A stretch of DNA of 64,000 nucleotides from Planctomycetaceae bacterium (GTDB taxonomy: Bacteria > Planctomycetota > Planctomycetia > Pirellulales > UBA1268). This document shows, one piece after another, positions 38,238 through 47,704 of the stretch. The DNA lies in the NCBI GenBank assembly GCA_011523305.1, contig WTHB01000152.1, positions 35,115-99,114 of the forward strand. The letters run 5' to 3'. The notes beneath the pieces were generated by a model. That model saw only the letters and a list, made by a program, of their open reading frames with translations, had not been told where the DNA came from and did no database searches. Within the stretch, counting starts at the first letter, position 1, and each line of letters starts with the position of its first letter. Made by a program: the position numbers and the translations under genes.

Positions 38238-39932
38238 ATGCTGCCGGCCCGAACGTTTCGTACGCCTTCCCGTCCGCAGTCCTCACGACCCGCTCGGCTG
38301 AGCCGATCCTCCGCGCGTCGTTCCCCGTGTCGCACCAGCCGACCGTCTTCGAGCAAGCGGCCGCGGACTCGCGTTGCGGTGACGGAACGCTCCACCCGGG
38401 GAACCCGCCCTGCGGTCCGACCGAGCAGTGACAGCCGGGCCACCGCCGTTGCCACACCAAAAAAGAGCCCCAAAAAGAAAACCGCGACGGTCGCCCGCCG
38501 AAAGCGGTCCGCAGCTGTCAGCACGGTTGAGATCAGACCATCGGGCACGATCTTCAGTCGCCGTCCGGCACGCGATCGGCAGGCTGTGCATCACATGCCA
38601 GCACATCCGCCGGTTGACCTGACACCGCCAGCCTGGATGCAGGAAGAATGTCTTGTCACCCCCGCCCGCGCCGGTGACCAGACGGAAATCCTGCAGTTGC
38701 TCTCCGGCCTGCCGACGCCACCGACCCGAGCAGAATTTCACGCGGCGGTCGATCATCCTGAGCACGACTCTGCCAATCGGCTGGTCGCTCGGCTGGCCGG
38801 CCGGATTGTCGGCCACATCGAGATTTCACCCCGCACCATCATGGTTGGCGAGACACCGGTAAAGGCCGCCCTACTGGATCGGGTGGCGATCCTGCCCGAG
38901 TGCCGCGGTGCCGGCCATGGGCAGCGACTGGTCGCCGCAGCCGAAGAGCGGATGCGGCAACAGGGCGTCGTCGTTGCCTTCTCCCGCACCCGCATCGCAT
39001 CCTCGTTCCATGAACTCGGCTGGAGTGTGCTGGGCCGCGACTGTGTGTCCCCCGGACGCCCCACCGACATTCTGGCCCGGCTCCTCGACCTGCCCGGTCG
39101 CGACGGCCCAGCCGTGACGATGCGGCAGTGGCGGCATGTTGAACTGCCGGCGATCCTTCGCATCTACGAACAGAATGCGGGGCGGTTCGTCGGGGCCCTT
39201 GATCGCAGTGAGGTGTACGCCCGCTGGCTGATCAGCCGAGGGGCGTTTGACTCGATCATCGTCGCGTTGCAGGGCAACGACCGATACGACCTGCACGAGA
39301 CAACGGCGAAGATCGTCGGCTACTGCATTCAGTCGGGTAACCGGGTGCTGGAAGTCATGGCTGATCCGGACTACCGCGGACTCGAACGCGAGATTCTGGC
39401 GCGCGTGTGTGCCGAGGCCATCGAAAACGACCGCCAGGAACTGGTCTATGAGTCGAGCCCTAGCGACCCGCTCCACCAGGCGGTGCTCGGACCGGCAACC
39501 GCGGATCAGCCTGCCGTCGCGGCTTCACGCCTTGCCCCGCAGGATCGCATGGTGGTTGCCAAGGTCTTTGATCCACGCGAAATGCTTACCGCCCAGGCAC
39601 CCGTAATCGCCCGTCGGGTGGTCGAGGCTGGTATTCGCGATCCCATTGAACTGGGCTTCGAAAGTGAGCAGTTCCGGGGTTCGGTCACCGTGACAGGTGG
39701 GAAAGCCGACTCGCCCCGGGCAGCCCAGGTGCATTCCGGTCGGGTGGGCCGCAGTTACCTGAAACTGGCCGACGCGGAACTGGCCCGACTGCTCCTGAGC
39801 CAGTGTGATCCCATGGAGGCTGCGGTTGCGGGCCGGCTTGAGGCGTCCACCCAGATGGCCCAGAAACTTGCCGAGCAACTCTTCCCCCGGCTGCCACTCT
39901 GGCTGCCCAGCTGGGACGATCTGCCAGCCTGA
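38238..39932 (+). CDS. GNAT N-acetyltransferase with N-terminal histone-H1-like basic tail
   Basis: Start supported by AGGGACAGGAG upstream; tail rich in R/S/P/K (PKKSPKKKTATVARRKRSA); GNAT core ARLAGRIVGHIEISPRTIMVGETPVKAALLDRVAILPECRGAGHGQRLVAAAEERM. Confidence 0.8.
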   Translation: MLPARTFRTPSRPQSSRPARLSRSSARRSPCRTSRPSSSKRPRTRVAVTERSTRGTRPAVRPSSDSRATAVATPKKSPKKKTATVARRKRSAAVSTVEIRPSGTIFSRRPARDRQAVHHMPAHPPVDLTPPAWMQEECLVTPARAGDQTEILQLLSGLPTPPTRAEFHAAVDHPEHDSANRLVARLAGRIVGHIEISPRTIMVGETPVKAALLDRVAILPECRGAGHGQRLVAAAEERMRQQGVVVAFSRTRIASSFHELGWSVLGRDCVSPGRPTDILARLLDLPGRDGPAVTMRQWRHVELPAILRIYEQNAGRFVGALDRSEVYARWLISRGAFDSIIVALQGNDRYDLHETTAKIVGYCIQSGNRVLEVMADPDYRGLEREILARVCAEAIENDRQELVYESSPSDPLHQAVLGPATADQPAVAASRLAPQDRMVVAKVFDPREMLTAQAPVIARRVVEAGIRDPIELGFESEQFRGSVTVTGGKADSPRAAQVHSGRVGRSYLKLADAELARLLLSQCDPMEAAVAGRLEASTQMAQKLAEQLFPRLPLWLPSWDDLPA

Positions 39933-40022
39933 ACGGGCTGACGGAACGTGTCTCAGCTGCGGCTCTTGCCAGCAGCCAACTCGATCTGTGCAGTGGCGGC
40001 TGAGTTACCCTGCTGCCTCTCC

Positions 40023-41759
40023 TCAGGCCTGGCTGCTGGCCAGCCACTCATCAGCCCAGGTGCGTACCCCATCAAGCCCCTTGCGATGGCAGAAGTCACC
40101 AAGTGTTTCACCGGTCATCCGCTCGGCCTTGTAGCAGGCAAGCACGGCGGTGATTTCACGGGTGAGCTCATCAAAGGGGACGACGTCCTTGTACTTCTCG
40201 TTGAGCCGGTTGCCCAGCAACCGCCCACCAAGGAACATCGTGTACTTTCCGGCGGTGCGGCCAACGATGCCGATGTCAGCGTTGTAGGGACGGGCACAGG
40301 CATTGGGGCAGCCGGTCATCCGGAGGGTGAAGGCGTCCTGGTCGAGCCCTAGTTTGGCCACCTCGGGCTCAAGCTGATCAATCAGCCCAGGGAGCACCCG
40401 TTCGCTCTCAGCCACGGCCAACCCGCAGGTCGGCAGGGCAACGCAGGCCATGCTCCAGCGCCGTAGGATTGAGATCTCTTCAGAGGTCTTCACGCCATGC
40501 TCGTGCAGGATGGTGGCAATCCGCTCCCGGGCGGAGGCCTCAAGATCAGTGAAGAGGATGCTTTGGTGGGCAGTGATTCGCACCCCGGGCTTCAGTTCTG
40601 TAAGGATCTTCCGCAGAGCCGTCTTTAACTGGAAGCCATCCCGGTCGATGATGCGACCGTTTTCAACGTTCAGCCCGTAGAAGTAGTTGCCGTCACCCTG
40701 CTCAAACCAGCCGATGTGATCATCAAACCCATGCACATCCGCTGCATGGCACGGAGCCAGCGGTTTGCCGAAGTATTCCTCCACCTTCGCCCGGAACGCC
40801 TCCAGCCCCATGTTGTTGATCGTGTACTTCAGCCGGGCCACCTTGCGGTCAGACCGGTTCCCGAAGTCTCGCTGGACCTTCACGATAGCCACTGCGATGT
40901 CGATGACATCATTCGGGGGCACAAAGCCGAGGCGCTTGGCAAGCGCTGGAAAGGTCTTGGCGGCACTCGGGGTCACACCCATGCCGCCACCGGCCAGCAC
41001 GTTGTAGCCGATGATCGTGCCGTTTTCATGAATGGCCAGCAGGCCGAGGTCGTTGGCATAGACGTCTGTGCAGTTGTCCTCCGGCAGGGCAAAGGCGGTC
41101 TTGAACTTTCGTGGCAGGTAGGTCGGGCCATAGATCGGCTCAACCTCGTGACCCTTGACCCCACCGGCAGCGAGGGTCTTTTCGCCGGTCTCGTCGTCTG
41201 TCAGCCAGATCTCGTGATAGGCGGTGGTCCGGGGGGCGAGGGCTTTGGCCAATTTTTCGGCCATCGCCATCATTTCATCACGAACGGGGTTGTTACGAAT
41301 CGGCGCAGGGCAGCACATCACGTTCCGCTCGACATCGCCACAGGCCGCAAGGGTGGTCAACTGGATCGCATTGATCTTCTGAATCGTCGCCTTGAGGTCA
41401 CCCTTGATAATCCCGTGGTGCTGGATGCCCTGCCGGGTGGTCAGCCGTACGCTACCGTTGGCCAGATCGTCTCCAAGATCGATTTCGGCCAGCATTTGCT
41501 CGGCAGTCAGTTTGCCACCGGGTATCGCGGTGCGAACCATAAAGGAAATCTGCTTCTCGCTCTTCCCGCCAGGAGTCGCTTTTTTCTTGTCGCGGTCGGC
41601 CTGCTGATAGGTGCCGTGGTTCTTCAGCAGTTGGACGCTGCCTTTCCCAAAGCCATCGGTACCGTCAGCAAGTTCCTGTTCGATTTCACCGGCAAGGTAA
41701 TTGCTTTCCGTTTTGAAGACCTCAACGGCACTCGGTTTGGGGGTGGTTTCGTCAGCCAT
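40023..41759 (-). CDS. Sulfite reductase, haemoprotein subunit (CysI/Sir family)
   Basis: VRLTTRQGIQHHGIIKGDLKATIQKIN, DVERNVMCCPAPI, ALPTCGLAVAESERVLP ... MTGCPNACARPYNADIGIVG sirohaem/4Fe-4S motif. Confidence 0.95.
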   Translation of the reverse strand: MADETTPKPSAVEVFKTESNYLAGEIEQELADGTDGFGKGSVQLLKNHGTYQQADRDKKKATPGGKSEKQISFMVRTAIPGGKLTAEQMLAEIDLGDDLANGSVRLTTRQGIQHHGIIKGDLKATIQKINAIQLTTLAACGDVERNVMCCPAPIRNNPVRDEMMAMAEKLAKALAPRTTAYHEIWLTDDETGEKTLAAGGVKGHEVEPIYGPTYLPRKFKTAFALPEDNCTDVYANDLGLLAIHENGTIIGYNVLAGGGMGVTPSAAKTFPALAKRLGFVPPNDVIDIAVAIVKVQRDFGNRSDRKVARLKYTINNMGLEAFRAKVEEYFGKPLAPCHAADVHGFDDHIGWFEQGDGNYFYGLNVENGRIIDRDGFQLKTALRKILTELKPGVRITAHQSILFTDLEASARERIATILHEHGVKTSEEISILRRWSMACVALPTCGLAVAESERVLPGLIDQLEPEVAKLGLDQDAFTLRMTGCPNACARPYNADIGIVGRTAGKYTMFLGGRLLGNRLNEKYKDVVPFDELTREITAVLACYKAERMTGETLGDFCHRKGLDGVRTWADEWLASSQA

Positions 41760-41948
41760 GGCATTCCTGAAGACCAAAAGTTCCGCCGCTGATCCAATCG
41801 AGCGGCATGAGACAGGCGAGATGTAATTCTTTCTAGAATAGGCGATTTTCCCGCGGGTGGCGATACGGACCTGCCCGCTGGGAACGGCGTTCGCCGCTAC
41901 ACTTGGAGCCCGTGGGAACACAACTCCTGAATCCTCGGAGTGGAACCA

Positions 41949-43616
41949 ATGCACTCGGCGATCTTTTTTCTTGCTGCCATGGCTGCCTGCCTCTTCTGGA
42001 CCGCTGCCTCCACCGCCGCCGGGGTCCGCTGCAAACGCGGCTGGCGCCGCCGACTCCTTCTCGGATTGGGATTACTTGCCCCACTGATCTCGCTTCTCCC
42101 ATGGCTGGCTGCAACGACCATGCTGGCCTTTGTCGCCCACCTGGAAGTGAACTGGTTTGGACCCGTGCTTACGCTTTTCCTCTCGGCGGTCATTGGTGGT
42201 GCCTGGATTCAGCGTGCTGGTACCCAGCCCCGCGGTGGAGGCTGGGCCACCGTCCCCGCGGCCACCTGGCCCACGGCACATTTGGCTGCCCTATTCGTGC
42301 TGTCCAAAGCCAGTGCGGCCGCCGTGCTGCTCCTCCTTGATGGCACGGCACTGGACGAAGCCCGCCTGCTCCGGCTGGAAGCCAGCAGCCTGATGCAGGC
42401 CAATCTGCCACCGCTGGTTGCTGACACCGACAATGCCGCCAGACGATACGAGGCGGCCTTCGTGCTTCTCAAGGATGAGACCGAGGGTGGCCAGCCTGCG
42501 TCGCCCCTTTCCGAGGCGGCGACTGTCGACCCGTCCAGTCCGGCAGTGGTCGATCTGCTGCGTCGTCACCGCACCACACTCGCGATCCTACGTAATGCGG
42601 CCTCAATGGATGTCTGCCGCTTTGCTCGCGACTGGACCCGACCGTCAGTCGATATGGTGCTTCCAGAACTCAATGACTTTCGGCAGGCCGCCCGCCTGCT
42701 GCAACTGGCAGCCCGTCACGCCGCAGCGGAGGGCCAGGCCGCCGAGGCCCTTCAGGATGTCTGTCTCATGGCACGCCTCGGTCAGCATGCCGCCAACGAG
42801 CCCTTGCTCATTTCAGGGCTGGTCGGCCTCGCTATCGACTCAATGACTCTCACCACACTCACGGACCTGCTGCCCACGCTAACCTCAAACGAGTTGGCTT
42901 TGCTCGATGACTCATTGCTCCACGACACACTTATCCTCACGCCGACGCTGAAGCGGCATTTCTTTGGCGAAGAGGCCTTAGGACTGCGGACCTTTGCTTC
43001 GTTTGCCGATGCCAGCCTTGGCCTGGAAGTCCTGGCGGCCGGAGGAGCTCAGACCAGCGCTGGCATTCCCTGGACCACGCCCTCCTCATCGTTGGTTGCC
43101 AGCCCCGCGATGATGCTCTATCGCATCTTCCTCTTACCCGCTGATCTTGCCTGCTATCGCCGCACAATGCGGCTTCAGCAGCAGTTGATGGCCGAGCCGC
43201 TTTCCTACCTCGAACGGAAGGCCGCCACCGATTCTCTTGAAAATAAGCTCACGGAAACCCGGGCTGGAATTCTTTCGAGCCTGATTCTCCCGGCTTTGTC
43301 AGCCGCCATGCGGGCTGAGGTGGCCAGCCAGATGCGACACCGGGCTGCACAGGTTGCTGTTGCCGCCACCCGCATGCGGCTGGAAGAAGGCCGGCTGCCA
43401 GACAGCCTGAGTGAACTTGTTCCTCGCTCCCTGCCAGCCGTCCCACGAGATCTTTTTACCGCCGGTGAACTGCTCAGGATCACCCGAACCGCTGATGCGC
43501 TGACCATCTATTCGGTTGGCCCGAACGGCACCGACGATGGAGGACCTGACGCTGCGGCTTCTGACCCGCACAACAAGACCGATGATGTGGGGCTACGTAT
43601 GGCCCTATCGCCCTAG
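41949..43616 (+). CDS. Membrane-anchored protein of unknown function
   Basis: Several N-terminal TM segments, long soluble C-terminus ending LTIYSVGPNGTDDGG, a motif common to pseudopilin-like C-termini. Confidence 0.65.
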   Translation: MHSAIFFLAAMAACLFWTAASTAAGVRCKRGWRRRLLLGLGLLAPLISLLPWLAATTMLAFVAHLEVNWFGPVLTLFLSAVIGGAWIQRAGTQPRGGGWATVPAATWPTAHLAALFVLSKASAAAVLLLLDGTALDEARLLRLEASSLMQANLPPLVADTDNAARRYEAAFVLLKDETEGGQPASPLSEAATVDPSSPAVVDLLRRHRTTLAILRNAASMDVCRFARDWTRPSVDMVLPELNDFRQAARLLQLAARHAAAEGQAAEALQDVCLMARLGQHAANEPLLISGLVGLAIDSMTLTTLTDLLPTLTSNELALLDDSLLHDTLILTPTLKRHFFGEEALGLRTFASFADASLGLEVLAAGGAQTSAGIPWTTPSSSLVASPAMMLYRIFLLPADLACYRRTMRLQQQLMAEPLSYLERKAATDSLENKLTETRAGILSSLILPALSAAMRAEVASQMRHRAAQVAVAATRMRLEEGRLPDSLSELVPRSLPAVPRDLFTAGELLRITRTADALTIYSVGPNGTDDGGPDAAASDPHNKTDDVGLRMALSP

Positions 43617-43738
43617 AGCCTGGCATATGAAAACCGCGGCATTACTTGGGAAGTACAGAATCCCACGAGTATTCAGAGTTTCCACAGCAGGAAGAAATGT
43701 TACAAACGGCCTGCGGTAACGCTTTACAAAGCCGGGGG

Positions 43739-46063
43739 CTATTCTGCGAGAAGCACCGCCACCGGCAACGAGTTTCCAAAAACTTCAAAATTTTTGAAGG
43801 TCCAGACCACTTGTTTTTCTGGTGTGACCTCAATGATTTGAGGATTTTTGGGACCCGCATGGCAGTTGACCAATAGTGTGTTCCCGTTGGCCAGCCGGCG
43901 GACCTGGGTCACCCAGGCCAATGTGATTCCGGCTAGGTCGTGCTCATCAAGCTCCCAGATGATTTCCTTTGCCGGTGTCACTTCGAGCACACTGTGACCG
44001 TTGCCCGTACCAATCAGGGTATTGCCGTTCTCCAGCCGCACTGCTGAGTAGACCTGATTCCCAAACGCTTCCGGACCGTGGCCACCCTTCCGGGCTTTGC
44101 CAAAGAGTGGCACAGGAAAGTCCCAAATCAATTTCCCCGTAACGTCATACTCCCGAACCATCCCGTCTTTTTCATGGGCCACCAGGTATGTTCCCGCCCT
44201 CGTCTTGCAGGCATTGCGGGTATCAGAGTGGACTGAGGGATTATCAACCTGCAAGTCGATCCTCTGCGTGATGGTACCCTCGTAGTCAACTTCAATGATC
44301 CGGGCCGGACCTGATTCGACGATCATCGTGTCACCATTTGGCAACCGTTGGAACGCGTGGACCTCAACCGGACGATCGCCATTGCCATTGGTCTTTGCGT
44401 TGTATTCCCAGACCGGCCTGCAATCGGCATCGATCTCAATGATTCGGGTCCAGCCATCCTGATAGAGCAGGTGACCGTTCGGTAGCAGATGAAGATCGTG
44501 AATTGGTCCGCAGGGAAGCTTCCATTCGATTTCACCACTTGGAGCCATCACAGCGAGTGTTCGCTTTGAACTGTCGGCGGCAATCAGTCGGCGGCCGATC
44601 ACGTTGCCTGGCCCAACCTTGGCTGCCTCCATCACCTGTTGGCCAAGTGCGGCCCCATCGTCAACTGGCAGGCTCTGGTGCCAGGCCGTAACCTCCGCCG
44701 CGAGCGCTGCTGCCCGTTCCGGATAGGTTTCCGCCAGATTCCAGGTTTCACCCGGGTCGTTGGAGAGATCGAATAATTGGCGATTCCGACCGTCATAGTC
44801 GCACAACAGTTTCCATTTTTCCTGCCGAATAGCCAGATCTGGAAGCAAGGTCTTCCAAAGAGGCGGTAAGAGTTTTCGATCAGGGGGACGTCGCCAACAG
44901 AGGCTACCGGGATGGCTCACCGATTGGACGCCGAGTAGACAAGGGGAAACATCGACGCCATCAAGGGCAATCCCCCCAGGCACTGACACTCCGGCTATTG
45001 CCAAGAGAGATGGAACCAGATCGAAGGCGGCGAATACTGATTCATCGTCTGTCTTACTGGCAGTCCCAGAATGCACCAAACCTGGCCCCCAAACAATTAA
45101 CGGTGAGCGGATGCCACCTTCATAGAGCGCGGTCTTGGCACCTCGAAACGGTCCCGCCGAACCAACGCCCGGCTCGGGTCCATTGTCGGAACAGACAAGG
45201 ACCAACGTGTTGTCCCGCAGAGCAGGAGTTGCCCTGATCAAGTCAAACAGTGGCGCAAGCTGCCGGTCCATAGCCTCAAGGACAGACCGAAACTTCCCTA
45301 CCCGATCGTCCTGCCACTGTTCAATTGGTGGCCAGTAAGGCGAGTGAACATCATCCGGCCAAAGATTTACATAGAACGGTGCATCTGCGGCCACGGCATC
45401 CCGAATAAAGCCGACTGCTGCTTCTGTGAACCCGGTAGTAATCCGAGACCGCTGCATCCAGGTCACTGGGCCACCGAGCCGCTCGGCATGCTGCCAAATC
45501 CGTCCCTGCTTTCCATCTGGCGTCTCTGTCAGCGGCAGCAGCTTTGGCCCCATTCCTTCAAAGTTGGTCAGCGCTGCATCAAAACCGTAATCCGTGATCG
45601 GTGGCGCGTCGTCGACGTCCCGCTGCCCACCCATGTGCCACTTGCCGAAGTGTCCGGTGTGATAGCCGGCCTGTTTCAGGAACCTGGCAAGCGTCGGAGC
45701 GGCCGGATCGAGCCACTGGGCCATTCCCCGTTTTTCATTCTCTTTCCGGTTGTCGAGGTATGAGCCGATCTTCCAACGCTGGGGATAGTGCCCTGTTGTC
45801 AACGCCACCCGCGACGGTGAGCAGATTGGCGAATTCACATAGAACTGCGTAAACCGAATGCCTTCACTGGCAAGTCGGTCAATCGCAGGTGTTTCCACCT
45901 GATCATTCCCAAAGCAAGAAAAATCTCCCCAGCCAAGGTCGTCGATAAAGATCATAACAATATTAGGCTGGCCGGCCGACGCCTCTGCAGGATTCAAACA
46001 ACCAAAGACCATGCCAACGACTATGGAAACCTGCATGATCTTTTCAACGTATTGTCGCTGCAT
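43739..46063 (-). CDS. Sulfatase fused to a C-terminal beta-propeller-like domain
   Basis: FIDDLGWGDFSCFGNDQVETPAIDRLASEGIRFTQFYVNSPICSPSRVALTTGHYPQRW (CSPSR formylglycine motif); C-terminus has repeats such as VRRLANGNTLLVNCHAGPKNPQIIEVTPEKQVVWTF. Confidence 0.93.
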   Translation of the reverse strand: MQRQYVEKIMQVSIVVGMVFGCLNPAEASAGQPNIVMIFIDDLGWGDFSCFGNDQVETPAIDRLASEGIRFTQFYVNSPICSPSRVALTTGHYPQRWKIGSYLDNRKENEKRGMAQWLDPAAPTLARFLKQAGYHTGHFGKWHMGGQRDVDDAPPITDYGFDAALTNFEGMGPKLLPLTETPDGKQGRIWQHAERLGGPVTWMQRSRITTGFTEAAVGFIRDAVAADAPFYVNLWPDDVHSPYWPPIEQWQDDRVGKFRSVLEAMDRQLAPLFDLIRATPALRDNTLVLVCSDNGPEPGVGSAGPFRGAKTALYEGGIRSPLIVWGPGLVHSGTASKTDDESVFAAFDLVPSLLAIAGVSVPGGIALDGVDVSPCLLGVQSVSHPGSLCWRRPPDRKLLPPLWKTLLPDLAIRQEKWKLLCDYDGRNRQLFDLSNDPGETWNLAETYPERAAALAAEVTAWHQSLPVDDGAALGQQVMEAAKVGPGNVIGRRLIAADSSKRTLAVMAPSGEIEWKLPCGPIHDLHLLPNGHLLYQDGWTRIIEIDADCRPVWEYNAKTNGNGDRPVEVHAFQRLPNGDTMIVESGPARIIEVDYEGTITQRIDLQVDNPSVHSDTRNACKTRAGTYLVAHEKDGMVREYDVTGKLIWDFPVPLFGKARKGGHGPEAFGNQVYSAVRLENGNTLIGTGNGHSVLEVTPAKEIIWELDEHDLAGITLAWVTQVRRLANGNTLLVNCHAGPKNPQIIEVTPEKQVVWTFKNFEVFGNSLPVAVLLAE

Positions 46064-46114
46064 GTTCTTTCCCGTTGAATCAACTGAGCCTCGCCTTAGC
46101 TGGCTCTTGGTGGC

Positions 46115-47704
46115 CTAGCGTTTCAGAGGCTGTGGGTATGATTCCAGAATAGCCTTCAGCTTGGAAACAACCTGTGGCCTAGAAGCTGCCACATTCTCTC
46201 GCTCCAGCAGATCATCCCGATAGTCGTATAGTTCATAGTCAGCAGTCTGGGCCGGACGGCCAATGGGACGCCATTCGACTAGCCGATACCGCTGCGTCCG
46301 AACAGCGCGGCCAAGTTTACGTTTGGGGTAGACGTGATAGGCATGGTCACGGAGACGGGTCGTCGGGGCTTTCAGCACCGGAACGAGGCTCAAGCCATCG
46401 AGTGGCTGTGGCACCGCCGGCGCCGGCAGTCCGGCAAGCTCTGCAAGGGTCGGGAAGATGTCAACGCTTTCTGCCAACTGGAGAGTCGCTGAACCAGGAG
46501 AAGTCACACCAGGGGCAACAACAAGAATCGGAATCCGTGTTGCCTGCTCGTAATTTGTATGTTTCGTCCAGATGCCGAGGTCACCAAGATGAAATCCGTG
46601 ATCACCCCAGAGCACCACAATCGTGTTTTTCGCAAGATCTGTCTCCTCAAGCGCGTCGAGCAGCCGGCCGATCTGGGCATCAACAAAACTCGTACTGGCG
46701 TAATAGCCGTGAATCAGTGTTCGCTTCAGCTGGTCTGAAAATTTTTCGTGAGGATCCGTTGGCACCGGCTTGTAATTGGTGATCTCCCCCCCTCGCTTAC
46801 CGGCGATCGGCGGTGCGCCTGCAGGCAAATCTTCGACTGTTGGTAGGGGCACATCCTCCCGTCGGTAGAGATCCCAAAACTGCTTAGGGGCACTGAAGGG
46901 GAGGTGTGGCCGCACAAAACCAACCGTGATGAAAAATGGCGTGCCCTTGGCTTCACGACGCTGCTTCGCCACTCGCAGCCGACGAATTGCCTCATTTGCA
47001 ACGCGACCATCCGCATATTGGTCATCCGCAACATCAGGTGACTCGACGGCGGCACCTCGGGGCAACGTACGAATCTCTTCGAGCCGCTGGTTCGTAAAGA
47101 AGGCAACTTCTCGGGTGAGCTGCCCCCCGTCGGTGCTGCGAGGGTCGAGGTATTCGATAACCTTGTCATGAAAATGGGGGACGTCAAATGACTGGGGGTC
47201 ACCTTCATTTCCGTGCCCAATGTGAAAGACCTTTCCGAGTGATTCCGTACGATAGCCATGCCTTGAAAAAAATTGCGGCATCGTCACTGCAGAAGGGAGG
47301 ATCTGTCGAAGTTGACTCCCCAGACCGTAGAGTCCCGTCGAGGTCGAATGGGCTCCAAGCATCAATGTGAACCGTGACGGTGCACAAACAGCCTGATTAC
47401 AGTAAGCCATGTCGAATCGCATTCCCATCGCTGCAAGTCGATCAATATGTGGCGTTTTTGCGAACTTGTCGCCGTAACATCCCAGTGCGGGCTTGAGGTC
47501 ATCCACCAGAATCAGGAGCACATTCGGCTGGTCAGCAGCGGCGAGCAGTCCTCCCTGAGCGACACTGGTAACGATGCCCACCCACACCAACAGCCAAGAC
47601 CAATGCGGCTTGGCCGCGTGCAGGCAGGTCAGTATCCCCATGGTACTAGGGAGCAACCAACGACGCCGCTTTTCAGCTGCCACACCGAGTGCATCAGCTG
47701 TCAT
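46115..47704 (-). CDS. Sulfatase (iduronate-2-sulfatase-like)
   Basis: VLLILVDDLKPALGCYGDKFAKTPHIDRLAAMGMRFDMAYCNQAVCAPSRFTLMLG; VVLWGDHGFHLGDLGIWTKHTNYEQATRIPILV. Confidence 0.94.
   Translation of the reverse strand: MTADALGVAAEKRRRWLLPSTMGILTCLHAAKPHWSWLLVWVGIVTSVAQGGLLAAADQPNVLLILVDDLKPALGCYGDKFAKTPHIDRLAAMGMRFDMAYCNQAVCAPSRFTLMLGAHSTSTGLYGLGSQLRQILPSAVTMPQFFSRHGYRTESLGKVFHIGHGNEGDPQSFDVPHFHDKVIEYLDPRSTDGGQLTREVAFFTNQRLEEIRTLPRGAAVESPDVADDQYADGRVANEAIRRLRVAKQRREAKGTPFFITVGFVRPHLPFSAPKQFWDLYRREDVPLPTVEDLPAGAPPIAGKRGGEITNYKPVPTDPHEKFSDQLKRTLIHGYYASTSFVDAQIGRLLDALEETDLAKNTIVVLWGDHGFHLGDLGIWTKHTNYEQATRIPILVVAPGVTSPGSATLQLAESVDIFPTLAELAGLPAPAVPQPLDGLSLVPVLKAPTTRLRDHAYHVYPKRKLGRAVRTQRYRLVEWRPIGRPAQTADYELYDYRDDLLERENVAASRPQVVSKLKAILESYPQPLKR

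Noticed and set aside
40716-41792. 358-aa plus-strand ORF
   Set aside because: Entirely antisense to the well-supported sulfite reductase; no recognisable domain; GC-rich shadow ORF.
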